Below the pieces are notes generated by a model, which was not told the origin of the DNA, searched no databases, and worked only from the letters and a program-made list of their open reading frames with translations. The translations under genes were made by a program, and so were the position numbers. From contig CM057066.1 of the NCBI GenBank assembly GCA_029945375.1, forward strand, positions 1,984,001 to 2,048,000: a stretch of DNA of 64,000 bases. The letters run 5' to 3'. Below are positions 1 through 11,288 of this stretch, one piece after another (the first letter of the stretch is position 1; each line of letters begins with the position of its first letter). The DNA is from Agaricus subrufescens. Lineage: Eukaryota; Basidiomycota; Agaricomycetes; Agaricales; Agaricaceae.

Positions 1-357
1 GCCTACCATAACCTCATCATCGATTCCTTTCGGAGCTCCACCAAACGAGAGCTCATCGAAATCTACAGCGCAGTAACGGATGTGGACAACTGTTACGCTC
101 ACACCTACGTCCCACTCATCTACAACCGACCAAAAGGAGTGAACCCGGCGAACGAAGAAGAAAAGGACCACATGGTAAAAGTCATGAGGAAAGAGAGGCA
201 GCTGATCAAGAAGATCATAAGGAAGTTGCAGATGATGGAAGACAAGTTGAAAGATCTCACCGAGGAGATAAACCCGAACGCCCATGGATGGGCCGCAAAT
301 GGAACATGGGGAGAAGGATGGGAAGCACCGGCAGAAGAAAACAACCAGCAACAGTAG
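1..357 (+). CDS. Chromovirus accessory ORF A (partial, copy 1)
   Basis: The frame is open from base 1 and ends in a TAG at 355-357. It matches the 134-residue ORF at 53772-54176 of the full-length chromovirus and lacks only about the first 15 residues. The visible protein has a basic, heptad-like central helix (KVMRKERQLIKKIIRKLQMMEDKL) that looks like a coiled coil, followed by a Trp/Gly-rich tail and a Gln-rich end. No protease, zinc knuckle, signal peptide or membrane segment is seen. The function is unknown. Its place after integrase is where an env or extra ORF would sit, but nothing in it resembles an envelope protein. Confidence 0.75.
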   Translation, partial: AYHNLIIDSFRSSTKRELIEIYSAVTDVDNCYAHTYVPLIYNRPKGVNPANEEEKDHMVKVMRKERQLIKKIIRKLQMMEDKLKDLTEEINPNAHGWAANGTWGEGWEAPAEENNQQQ

Positions 358-483
358 AAGTTGCCTAATAGGAGGGAAGGAGCAATATAAAATCAGACCG
401 TTTCTTGTCCTTTTCTTCATCCCAATCTGCCCAACATTGCGCTCACTGCTAAATACGCTCCTCTGCTTGAACTCCTAGCCAAC

Positions 484-1407
484 ATGAATTCCAGCACCAA
501 CCCGACCCTACGCCCCATCGCCATCCCCATTGACCAAGCCATGCACGCCGAATACATCCAACGCAGACACTCTACCCTCTCCTGACGCCACTATCTCCTT
601 AGAATCCTGCACGCCATGGCACAACTCCGAGAAATAGGAGCCTCTATCATCCAACTGAACAACAACGCTCAGAACATCGCAGGAACTGTAATCTCTCCCA
701 TCAGGTTGTGTGGAGGAGACAAAGGAATCGTAGCCGAACACTTCAACAAAATCCTTTCCGAATTGAACAAAATCACCAGTACCCACATCGAGTTCAACGC
801 CCACTCTATTGCCTGTCATTCAGCCAGAATGCTTGACGTCTTGGATCGAGTTGGATCTGCCGAAGAACTAGCTGCCGCAGATGCCATCTGTAAACTCTAT
901 CGACTGGAACCCAAAACCAGACCCAACACTCCGCCAGCCGAAGTCATACCCGTCCCTGACCCCACCCCGTTGCCTATTCCGAAGCAGGAAGACAACCCCA
1001 TGGACGAAGACTCCGACAAGGAAAACAAACCCCCGGGTTTGGACCGTATCTCCAATCTCCACTCCCCCAAACTAGCCGAAGAAGCCGATTGTCTCCACCG
1101 TTACCTGAACTTTATCCCACCCGCTACCATGCCTGCTGAAATCAAACCCCCCACCACCTATGCGTTCGCCCACAACAATAACCGATACAAGTCTCCCAGA
1201 GAAAGAACCACCTACTGGAATGTTATCCTCACCGTCTTGCTGATGAAGAAAGGAAAAGACGAAACCTTCAAAGGATTACCCGCGTGCATCATTATAGGAG
1301 GAAGAGACAACGCCCCCCACTTCATTGGTTTCAACGAGAAAACCAACCAATGGATGATGGCCGACACCAAGAGGAAACTCTTGAACAATCTCTTCGCGCA
1401 CGTTTAA
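484..1407 (+). pseudogene. Chromovirus accessory ORF B (copy 1, one nonsense codon)
   Basis: The reading frame starts at ATG 484 (MNSSTNP…) and runs to TAA at 1405-1407, about 307 codons. One TGA at 583-585 interrupts it. The other copy (52718-53641, minus) has CGA (Arg) at this codon, so the stop is a single C-to-T change at a CpG. The protein has an N-terminal basic segment, a helical part (AQLREIGASIIQLNNNAQNIAG), an acidic Pro-rich linker around residues 150-190, and a C-terminal domain starting near YLNFIPPATMPAEIK. No known domain is recognised. Internal ATG 616 could restart translation. Confidence 0.7.
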
Positions 1408-1447
1408 TTTCGCTTCAATCGGAATCTGAAGCCTGAACGGAGGGTGA

Positions 1448-1739
1448 TGTTACGATCTATTTCTGTTATTGTCCCCTGACCCAGGACCATATGACACTAC
1501 CCCACACCCATATGCTCGCCTTGCCTATCTTGTGTACTTGTTCTCATCGTTAGTCAGACACCTCGGGTATACTTACTCAGCCTGACTTCTACTTCTATTA
1601 TTAGGTAGTCAACTCTTCTATAAGTAGCGTAGTTATACTCTGTATTTCCTTATGCTTTACCAACTCGCTATATTCCCTTATCGCTCTCAAGTCTTTGCCT
1701 TAAGTTGCAACCTGAGCTAATTGCTATAAGGTCGTAACA
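1448..1739 (+). repeat. 3' LTR of chromovirus copy 1
   Basis: This 292-bp repeat starts TGTTACGATC and ends GGTCGTAACA, giving TGTTA/TAACA terminal inverted repeats. It is the reverse complement, with many substitutions, of the LTRs at 52385-52676 and 58937-59228, and has exactly the same length. Confidence 0.95.
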
Positions 1740-1786
1740 CAGCATGAGCAAACAGGCAGAACCTATATATGGGCTGTTTGACCCAT

Positions 1787-1865
1787 TGGCACCACCAGGA
1801 ATCGAACGCCAGACCTCCTAGGAGCAAGACCATGCAGCAAGCCACTTAAACACCTGAGCCACACT
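1787..1865 (-). other. tRNA-like (Pol III promoter-like) sequence, probably degenerate
   Basis: On the minus strand there is an A-box-like stretch (TGGCTCAGGTGTTTAAGTGG) and, 30-40 nt on, a B-box-like GGCGTTCGATTCCTGG, followed by GTGGTGCCA. The spacing is that of a tRNA. However, the acceptor and T stems do not pair well, so this is more likely a tRNA pseudogene or the head of a tRNA-derived SINE than a working tRNA. It lies about 50 bp beyond the end of the chromovirus LTR. Confidence 0.3.
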
Positions 1866-2007
1866 ACTAACTTACTCACTTGGTACATATGTCAAATATA
1901 TACACAAATTTGAAAAACTCAAAAAATTTTCTAAGTCCCTCAGCCACTGCTATGCACCATCGACACTGCCCTCATATAATGTTAGATTCATATACAATTT
2001 AATTTTA

Positions 2008-2185
2008 GTGTTGGAGTCATACTTGTAATCCCACATTAAAGATTGAAACATGGATGTATTCTTTGAAAAAGATTGTAATCTTAAACCAATAAACTGTGAC
2101 ATGATTGTATGCTTTGAAAAAGATTGTAATCTTAAACAAATAAAATGTACCATGATTGTATTCTTTTATTTAGATTGTAAGGTCT
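2008..2185. repeat. 51-bp tandem repeat, about 3 degenerate copies
   Basis: The motif CTTTGAAAAAGATTGTAATC starts at 2061 and again at 2112, and a degraded copy starts at 2163, giving a constant 51-bp period. A weaker copy precedes at about 2010. The sequence is AT-rich and non-coding; small ORFs crossing it on both strands are repeat artefacts. Confidence 0.75.
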
Positions 2186-2190
2186 TAAAA

Positions 2191-3002
2191 AGCTTGTATT
2201 GTCCATTCATTTCACTTTACCAGAACATAAGCATTCACATTTTCTTTATTTGTAATACAATGTTTGTTTATGATGTAAGGTCTACAATATTTGAGCCGAT
2301 TTGCTGATGTTCACGATATGTGGGAAATCGTATAGATGTCCTCACGAACCTGTCACAAACGCAGCTCTGCCCAGAAATCTGATCGTTTAAAGTCTTTGCC
2401 CAAGAATTGAGAGGAATAGCGGCCCAAACTGTGACCCAGCACCTGAAGCCTGTTGACGGAGAGGACACTCAAACCAATCTGTCTGCGGCATTGAGCTGAA
2501 ATGCATTGAGACCATTCTGAAATTTCATGGGGATCCTATATTGGTCCTATACCATTGGTGGGGTTGGTCTTATATTATAGCCGAGCCTTGCAATCCCAAA
2601 GTTCCGGGACGTAGACGTTGGAAGGAGATTGGAATCCATAGACTGTGCCTTGCGAGCCGACCCTGAGAAGTTTGTGAACTGGATCGTCGATTGACTGGGT
2701 TGTCTTCCCACTCCCTAGCCATCATACGTCAACATCTCGATTCCGAGGTTTGGCACACAAAAGGGGCATATGTACTCTTGGGGGTACATCAAGGGCTGTT
2801 CTGACTATAAACTCTGGCTGTAAAAGTATCCGCATTTCGTTCCGCCCAGTCACCATTAACCGATCCATCCGAGACCTCACGCTGAGCCGATCACCCCGCG
2901 ACTGGATGGATTGCCACCCTCACTTGACTACTTTGCTTTAACTATCAACATTCAAAAGCTATCCCCTTCTCACTTCTGTTCTTGTGTCGTCAACTCTACG
3001 CC
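2191..3002. other. Intergenic, no gene seen
   Basis: No supported ORF or RNA gene was found. The 3' half (2940-3002) is pyrimidine-rich with C/T tracts just before the NACHT start codon, as is usual for fungal promoters. Confidence 0.5.
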
Positions 3003-5204
3003 ATGAGCCAACATCCAGGACCTCTAGCTGTGTCGATTACCCCGCAGCTCGATTCTTCTGGTCCCGCCATACGATGTCCTTCTCCCTCCGTGCCAAATCT
3101 TAGCGAACAAGTCACTGCTTCAATAACGTCTTACTCCATTGATTACCTCCATGAGGCATCTCAGAGCTCGCGGTTTCCAATTCAATTTGCACCTCAGTTC
3201 CAACTTCCTGTGCAAACTTCATCCGCCTCACCCATCAGGCCTCCAGCTGAACCCACCCCTTTGTTGAATTCTGAACATCACTCGCCGTCTTCCCGGCAGG
3301 CCGTGAATAGGGGCTTATTAACCGGTGCTCATGACTTCATCATGAATGAATGCATGTTTATAAATAACCTCATTCCGGATTATTGTAAGTAATATTCTTG
3401 ATAAATCTTGACGCGAGCTGAATGTCGCGTCCTTTGGACTGACGCTAGTCAAGCAATTTCTTTTTGGATTCACGATCCCTGATTCTGCGTTTGACTCTTA
3501 CAATCCCAACCCACATCCTCGGTGCTACCCCGGAACCCGGTCCGCCATCTTACAACGTTTGCAAACCTTTATCGTCAGCCATAATGCAGAAAAGCAAATG
3601 TGTTTGATCATCGGCTCGCTTGGCGTCGGAAAGTCTGCTGTAATGCAGTCCATTGCTGAGTATGTTGCTGAATCAAAAGACCAACAAACCAATGTCACTT
3701 TGGGCGCCTCCATTTTTCTGCCCGCCACTAGGCGCTGTGATGGGAATAAAATCATCTTAACCCTTGTTTATCAGCTCGCTGTCAAGTCTGAACCATATTG
3801 CCGTTTTATCCAGAATGAGATCACACGTGATCCGTCCCTCCTACAAAAATCGATATACGTCCAATTCAATCGATTAATCGTTGAACCATTCAAGCACCAG
3901 TGTTTCGCCTCCAGACGCTACTTGGTCGTTGTTGACGGTCTTGATGAGTGCTCCGACCTCCAAATCCAGCGAGATATTCTCGATCTCGTCTCCAATTTTT
4001 GCACCAAATATTCCACCTCGTCCCTGGTATGGATCGTGGCCAGTCGTCCAGGGCAATACATAACTTCATTCCTGTCCCGGCCCGACATCTCCTCATCATA
4101 CGAAAAATTGGAAATTCAGGTTGATTCAGACGACGCTCGCGAAGACGTCAAGTGTTTTCTTCGTGATGCGCTGAGGAAGGTGCAAATGGAATCTATTGTG
4201 CTCAAACACTCGCCGCACTGGCCCTCCGATTCCGAACTCAACAAAATTGCACAAATGTCAGGCGGCCTTTTCGCGCATGCTTCCGCGATAGTCGCATATA
4301 TCGGAGACTTTTCCTCTGGAGACCCAGCCTCTCGACTCAAGGTCATCATAAATAGCGTTGATGCTAGTGCAAATTGTCATCTCGAGGGATCGGATTATCC
4401 TATGGCCCGGCTTGACGCTTTATACAAATCTATTTTGTCGAAGATTCCACCTAAGGTCATGAAAAACACCCGAAAGCTATTGCTCTTCAGTTTGGACAAA
4501 TCAAAATCGAGTCGCCATTCTTTCCGTCATCAGTGCAATCTGTTGGGATTGACTAGGGAAGCCGCTTATGGTGCCGTTTATCATGCTTATTCCATTCTTC
4601 GATTCCCCGAGCCAGGTAACGCCAATGAAGGGAAACTCGAGTTTTTCCACAAGTCGTTGCAAGACTTTATCATGGACTTTGATCGATCTGGGCTCTTTCG
4701 CGATGTTGATGGCGAGCGTCAAAGACTCGTGACCGAGTATGCGCTGAGAATTGTTCGCGAGTCCCCAATGGTCTTGATTTGAAGAACGTGGGAGACCCTG
4801 TCTATGGAGGAGGCCGTCTAAGAACAGGCCGGGGCTCTCGCCATGATATTTCGCTTTCCTGGCCGGCCGATGAGGGCCTTGAAAGTGAAGATGATTTATT
4901 GAGAGTGGGTATGTACCGTGAATCAATTATGGAGGTCGTTTTTGGGTTTGAGAGAGGGGAGGAAGCATTCTGCAATCCACTTTGTGTCCATGTCTTGTCT
5001 ACATGCTTTGACGACTTCCCTGAGGACTTTCCAAAGGGAAGACAACTATTCGTAAGTTGCCTTTCAAGTTGAATGACTAACGCTGCTGAAACCGCCACCA
5101 CTCCACAGCTAAACCACCGGGTGTCTCAAGCTCGTTCTTCCTTTGGTTGTTGCCAATCATTAAGCCCTCTTCTGAGGTATTTCACCCGCCGTTTCGTTGG
5201 CTGA
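3003..5204 (+). CDS. NACHT-domain NTPase (STAND/NLR-like), frameshifted
   Basis: Agaricomycete NACHT proteins are STAND-type NTPases thought to act in recognition or signalling. The start is ATG 3003 (MSQHPGP). Exon 1 ends at 3384; a 64-nt GTAAGT..TAG intron (3385-3448) joins in frame to exon 2. The N-terminal module has the usual RGLLTGAHDF motif, then PRCYPGTR just before the NACHT. Walker A is GSLGVGKSAV and Walker B is YLVVVDGLDEC. The later IVASRP and FFHKSLQDF motifs are typical. Near 4763-4769 the frame shifts by one base inside a C run: upstream reads …RESP, and downstream homologous coding (NGLDLKNVGDP) is in another frame. A last intron (5052-5108) leads to a stop at 5202-5204. No WD40 or ankyrin repeats follow. 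The shift may be a real mutation or a sequencing error. Confidence 0.8.
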
Positions 5205-6057
5205 GGGTAAGCAAGATCACTTTTAAAAGTGTATATATGTTTGAATGCATTTGATCTTCTAGTGTGTTAATACGTGGGTGTGACTGCGAGAAAGGCATAC
5301 TCTGACGGACAGATGGGCGAATGCAGGTACGTAATTGATGCCAGCTGAATCCCTATTCGTCAGCGTGATTGGGACACCCGTAGACACGATGCGATACAAA
5401 TCATCGAGAGGCCTTTCGCTGTATAATGGTAGGTGCGATTATTGTCGACCGCCCATGATTGTCTAGAAACGAAAACAGGGGAGAAAGCCACAAGGGAGGA
5501 AAGATGATTGCTCGACGGATTGAACAGCCAACAAAGTAAACTGCAACTGCTTGATCAGCAGAAAGGCACTCCGTTGGTCGAAGTACAGGTTAAGCGACAC
5601 GTTAGCGGCGTTGTTTGCGATCAGGTGTACTAAATGTTCAGGAATGGAGGTGAATGGATTGTATTAACAACTCAGAAGAGGCTGGTACAGCATGAAGCCG
5701 AAAAGATAAGAATGAGCTCTTGTGCTCGTTGGAAGGGGCGGCGAAGGATATCTTCATGATTCGAGTACATCTCCTCTTTCAAATTGTAAAGCGAGTGCGA
5801 TTTTGAGTGCCGAGAAGACAATCATAAGATAAGTGGCTCCGGGCGACTGTCACTAAAACGAGCATAATACAAGTCAAAGACTCATCCCGCTTGACCACAA
5901 ACACATGATAACCGTGCGTCAATTACTATATAGGTTTGCGTAATTACTTTGCAATTGTACTCCTGCCGTAACCCCGTCGGAATAAGGCACTCCAAATAGA
6001 AGACGCAAACCAGTCGCCCAAAAAATCCCGTTATAAGATGAAAATATAGCACGTCCT
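5205..6057. other. Intergenic between convergent genes
   Basis: No supported gene was found. The stretch holds the 3' flanks of the NACHT gene (plus strand) and the P450 gene (minus strand). Confidence 0.5.
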
Positions 6058-8370
6058 TCACGTTCTCCGCGTAAACACCAGAGGAACCTTGGTTGGACTA
6101 TGGTACCCGTAGAAAAATTAGTAAGCGACATATCAAGCTAGATAGAAGATACACACGTCAATGTCAGCAGGCTAGTTGACTTCAGCAGCCTTTCTTTTCT
6201 CTGCTCGAAAGTCTCATTTGCATGTTGAGGTAGCTCTTTCAGCGTAATCTTGTACTGCGATACGAGCATCGTGATAGCTACGACACTTTCCATCTCGGCA
6301 AACCTGATTTTGTGAATTTGGCAATGAATCTGTCAGTGCTCGCCTTAAATAACAGGTAGCACGCTCGACGGACCTCCTTCCTAAACAAGCTCTGGGACCC
6401 GCACTAAAAGGTATAAATGCATCCTTATTCCAATCGGATTTCATGAATCTATCGGGTTTGAAAGTAAGAGGATCTTCCCAGTATTTGGCTACATTTGAAC
6501 CAAATATCAGTTGGGATCAACTCCAAATGTTGGTACATACGATTGTAGTGTAATCCTGGCACATCAATATTGATATCGGTACCTTTGGGTACAGGTACGG
6601 TGACCATTTCATTGTTGGCGTTGATGATAGTGAACCTAGTATCTTCAGCGCTGCGCTTGGGGATGATTGTGACCTAAAGGTACTGTAAGTTGAGGTTCAA
6701 GGGACGGAAGCAATAGTTCGTACTGACCGCAGGGTACATCCGTAAAGTTTCATATAACGCACTAAGAAAAACATTACGAATTTAATAGACCCATGCCAGC
6801 TTAAAGGGAACAGACGCACGCTAAAGGTCGAGTGAGCAGTGGCATCTCTTCGTAGGTCTAAGATTAAGACATGAATAATTGTTCTGAGCTTGACTGAAAA
6901 AACCAACCGGAGCCCTGATATCCTTGACAATACTTTTGATGTGCTCATACAACTTTTCTTGTTCATCCTGATAAAGAGCAAGAAGGGCAAGCGTGTAACA
7001 AAGCGTATGGGCCGTGGTCTATCGAACGTGAGAAGAAATGACGACATTGGATCAAGCAGCGACTCACTTCATGACCAGCAAGGAGGAATATAAAAATGTT
7101 ACCTGCGCATGTTTCAGTAATTGACAAGTAAAACAATAATCAGAATCTATACCAATCAATTCATCTGCACTCAGAATCTCAACTTCACCGTCGCCGGCGT
7201 TTGCTTCCAACAAGTTACTGAGCAGATCATGCCGTTCTACTTTCTCAGAGTTTTTCCGCGTTTCAATCATCTCGACCATGTATGACTGCTGTGTATCAGC
7301 AGATAGCCAAATCACCGAGCTGAAAACGCACTCTTAACTCTTTGAAACCTAGATCGATTTGCCTCGTCTTTTCGGTCAACGGCATAACCCAATCTGGGAG
7401 CACAATTCTGCCAATCACATAGGTCGCAACGGTATATAACGAATCTTTGAATGACATCCGATGGCCTGATTGAATGATCTTGTCGTCTTTCCAGGTCATT
7501 TTACGACCAAACCCAGCAGCCGATATCACAAAGAGTGCTAACTGAGAGACTAATGCATTAGTTTCGAATGAAATTAGACATTTAGCGACGCACGGGAAGT
7601 GTAATATCGAGGCAGTGATCGACAACCACTTGTTCCTTGTTTTCCCAAGCGTTGTCAAATATATCATTGACGATTGAGACTGTTTCATCCCACACAAGCC
7701 TGTTGTTCCTCTAATGATAGACCAGATGTAGGTTAACTCAAACAGACTGCCGACGAAAGCTGAGACGTACCTCAGAGAAACTGGGCGAAGATATTTTCCG
7801 ATATTTTTTCCAAGCGTCTCCCTCAGAAGCTACCACGTTGTAACCAAAGAACGATAATGTGTCATAATAATCGACTGGTTTTGGGAATCTAGCACGGTAT
7901 GTTGTTACTTCCTGAGGGTCGCGTGACATGAGAATGACAATTATCAGCGAACGTTGAACACGCACTTTAATAACGTTGGCATCTGCTATGACAAGGTCTG
8001 CTTTGTCCGGAAACACACTGACATGCGCGGCAATATCACAGCCAGACCAAGCGTAGGCTTAGTCGATATAAGCGTCTATTGTCACCGTTCAAGTGAGCGC
8101 AATTTCGACTTACTTGAGTGTTTGTCACGGAAGGCATAATTCCTTCCTTGAGCAAAACCAGTCATCTTGGGCATGAAGTTCCCATAGATACTATTCGCAT
8201 TCAACAACACCCTGTAGCCAGGGACATTCCTGAATATCGCTGTGTCTCAGCGTGGAAGTTGAGGGAAATGGGCAGTGTACGCACCCTAGACTGCGGGCCG
8301 AGCGCCAGAAGAGTATTGCTCTGTTGAGAGCGTAGACGACGGCAAGCAGGGACAATAGCTGGCCCCACAT
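6058..8370 (-). CDS. Cytochrome P450 monooxygenase, family paralog 1
   Basis: A heme-thiolate monooxygenase anchored by an N-terminal hydrophobic helix (MWGQLLSLLAVVYAL). About 15 exons can be joined through short GT..AG introns with consistent phases. Landmarks in order: FFGYNVVASEGD and WKKYRK (helix C region); AGHETTAHT (oxygen-binding I helix); ExxR in YETLRMYP; FKPDRF; and the heme loop FSAGPRACLGRR with the Cys ligand. The C-terminus is VPLVFTRRT. No stop or frameshift was found, so it appears intact at roughly 530 residues. It shares exon plan and sequence with 24186-26473 and 31594-33906. The substrate is unknown. Family number not assigned: the style resembles basidiomycete P450s loosely annotated as CYP4/CYP3-clan. 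Confidence 0.88.
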
Positions 8371-10427
8371 CGCGGGAAGTCGACAAGGAAGGGTTTAGGC
8401 ACACATGTCGACCACTGTTGGGATTTCATATATATACACAGAATCGATGCATGATGCATGATAGCTGTGTCACAGTGTTATTTTTGTGTTTCTTTGATTT
8501 GCTTTTATTTGTTTTTGATCTAACGGCAACTGGCTGGCGGTTCTGCATGATACTCGCATATGCGGGGTCAGGTTCACAAGTCGGCTGTCATGCGTCTCGA
8601 TACCGTGTCAATTTAACGAACTCATGAAGGTTGAAAGTCTTTACGCACTTCTCCTATATGTATGCTGTTTTGAGTGCGGACCAGACGAAGAGATTAATTA
8701 ATTTATGTAAGGTCTAATCTGATCTATTGATAGGTATGCTGCCAGTTGAAGTGTGGTATTGGAATAGTTTCTCCAAGGACTGCGCCGACATTTACTACAT
8801 TTCGTCTACTGTAATTGTTCCCAATTTTCTGGAGGGAACCATGCACAATGCATTACATTTTGATCCTCGTCGTTACTTTGTCACAGTTTGTGACCATACA
8901 AATTAACTGCAACCTCCATATTATAGAACCAAAAATGATTTAATTGTTGATGCGGTGGCAACATGATACTGGTCGAACTTCCCCATTGAGTAGTTTATGC
9001 CCGTAGTAAAGTCGTTCTTATCAGGTTCTTATGCAACCCTTGTGATCTTTTCACGGAACAACCACACCGGCCTCGACTCACTTGCGTGATGAGGATGACT
9101 TGAAGCCGAAAAATCGAGCCCGAGATCACCGACCAAGCAAAAAATCATCATCGATATCAATCATATGATTTTAGTGTGTGAGCACTTGCTCTGGCGAGAG
9201 AGGTTGCACACTGCACCTGCCTCCGTCATACAAGGACAACAACAATGCTAGGTCATGCGCCTGTCAAGACGATCCTGATAAAATTTTACCCATGCTTGGT
9301 TGCCGCCTCCTGTTACTACTCTGCTCTCCCATTGAACTTTGAAGCTATTGAACCCTCAGGCTGAAGCCTCGGGTTATACTTATACCTTGACTGTTCCTGT
9401 GGTTACTCACGCAAATCAGAAAGAACCAATCAGTGTATGCAATATCTCAATACTTTCGCGCTCACTGGCTCGCCAGAGCTCTTACTTCAGATATCCCAAG
9501 ATCAGCAACGAGCAGTTCATGTTCCTCATGAAAAACTGACTTCTGCTGAACTATAGTTAAAAGTGCAAAGAGATTACGACTAGTCTAACTAAACAAAGAC
9601 GCAGGTGCCATCACGCTGGCAGCCTCTAACTCCTACTTCCGATATCGCAATAGTGCTACCAGGCATGGCTCCTGCTGTGAAGGTACATTGAAGAGTAACC
9701 ATTTTATCGGTTGTTAGGAGCTTTTGCAGGTTCGGGACTCCTTTAAATATCAGGATTCTGATATCAGGCAACAAAGAGCAGGAGCTAGTTCCCTATCGTA
9801 CATTCGGCAGCACAACATTCCAAGAGCACGTTGTCGAGCCCCGATCTCGGACTTAAGCATAGGAAGTCAATGGCAATCATTAGTCGCAAGTTAACCTGAT
9901 ACTTACCGAGATGAGTTAGCATACGGTTATAGGCTAATGGCTCCTACAGCGTGCCGCAGATTAACCCAGTTCGAGTAAGTTGATACACCCGTCAAAATTG
10001 ATTGATTAATCCCGACCTAGGGTTGCCTCGGAAAACGCCGTCTCGTCTCAAACTACCGATGGATTGTTCTAGCTCTCCAAGCTACACATACACGCTTTGC
10101 TAGTCTTAGCTTAAATGACCATGCTCCCCTGGACCAGAGTTCTCCTACTCAGAATGGGTGGCGTCTGCCAGATATAAGCTGGCTATCTCCTCGCACTTGT
10201 GTCCTCAGGGTCAAGCAATCATAATTAGTGCTGCGGAATATGCACCTTAATATCAATCGTCAATTAATCCCCGCTTGTGTCGGTGCGTTTCTTCGGCCAC
10301 GTTCAGCATTCCAAATTAACAATGCCCAGCATTCAGAATCTAAGAACGAGGTGGTACAGACTATATACGAAATGCTCACAGAAAAACCCAAAACAGCTGA
10401 AATATCTAGACACCAAGAACTACCCCC
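8371..10427. other. Intergenic, no gene supported
   Basis: Only short unlinked ORFs are present on both strands (for example 9339-9539 plus and 9589-9774 minus), without recognisable motifs or splice-linked partners. Confidence 0.45.
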
Positions 10428-11288
10428 CTAATCATCAAGTGGAACGATACTCGACAGTATCAATTTTGCACGCCCAAAATCCTCGGGGGGACCGAAACGT
10501 CCCATATGTGAACCTTTCTGCTCCATGGAACGCCAATAACCATTCTTCAACTCACTCTCCTTCATTTCGGGGTCCTCCACCTCATCCCAATGCGAACACA
10601 CGAGGACCACTCTTCTATGCCAATCAGAACCACAAACCTTCTTCAAACACTTATCGACATCATGAGCATTGAATTCTGCACGATAAATCGCGTCGTTTGT
10701 CATGTTCTGCATGTAGACTATTCCCGCCAGCCTAGCGGTTGGGCTACAACTAAATTCAAAATCTAAAGTCAAAATCCAGAAAGGAATAAAATCAGCAAAT
10801 ATGGCGATACTCACTTTCTCGGCAACCATGCACTCAATTCTTGAAAAACCACAGACTCATCTCGTGCTAAGCCATCAATGCCAGGTGTATCAATGAACGT
10901 AATCCTTCTTCCAGAAACTTCGGCCTCTACTTTCTGTATTTCCTTCGTCGTGGATGACATGCACTCTGCACGCCCTACTCCATGTTGGTAGGAATCCGTT
11001 AAATCGTGTATGAACTAACACGAGTATGGTATCTTCAGCGAATGCAGAAAAGAAGGGGTATCTAGTACTGACCTGACTCATGCCAGACCCAGTATAACCC
11101 ATCACTCTGTATAAGGACGGTTTGGTTTGGCTCGTTCCGGGTCACAGTGGAAGATAAAGAACGTACGCAACCAACAGCTCCTCAGACCTCGTATCATCTC
11201 GAACACGCCGGTGCGTCCGAGGATCGTGCTGTGTCCCCGTTTTCGATTCTGTCGAGTCGTCGTACACTTTACTAGAATTGCAACCCAT
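10428..11288 (-). CDS. AIG1-like P-loop protein, paralog A (Walker A Lys to Met)
   Basis: Four exons: 11288-11167, 11106-11073, 11014-10815, 10743-10428; 223 residues with consistent phases 2/0/2. The start chosen is MGCNSSK, a strong N-myristoylation plus palmitoylation motif (Gly2, Cys3, Ser6, Lys7); an in-frame ATG 18 codons upstream would bury it. The 34-nt exon 2 encodes the P-loop VMGYTGSGMSQ, with Met where the catalytic Lys belongs. Then come FIHDLT, the G3-like FIDTPGID, AGIVYMQNMTN, and CSHWDEVE in the G4 position (usual fungal family: TNMW). The protein ends soon after the G domain (short form). The family match (DTPGF, GVIYMH, REIL end) is to fungal AIG1-like G-domain proteins. 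Nucleotide hydrolysis is doubtful. Confidence 0.85.

Larger units (their letters stand above)
1..1739 (+). mobile_element. Ty3/gypsy chromovirus copy 1, 3' end only
   Basis: This is the 3' portion of an LTR retrotransposon whose 5' part lies outside the window. It contains the two accessory ORFs and the 3' LTR that also end the full-length copy at 52385-59228, which lies on the opposite strand. The protein-level match is continuous, including the end of the second ORF (…LLNNLFAHV). The LTR differs from the LTRs of the other copy at many positions (roughly 9% by eye), so this is a separate, older or diverged insertion. The 5 bp after the LTR (cagca, 1740-1744) would be one half of the target-site duplication; the other half is not visible. 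Confidence 0.9.
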
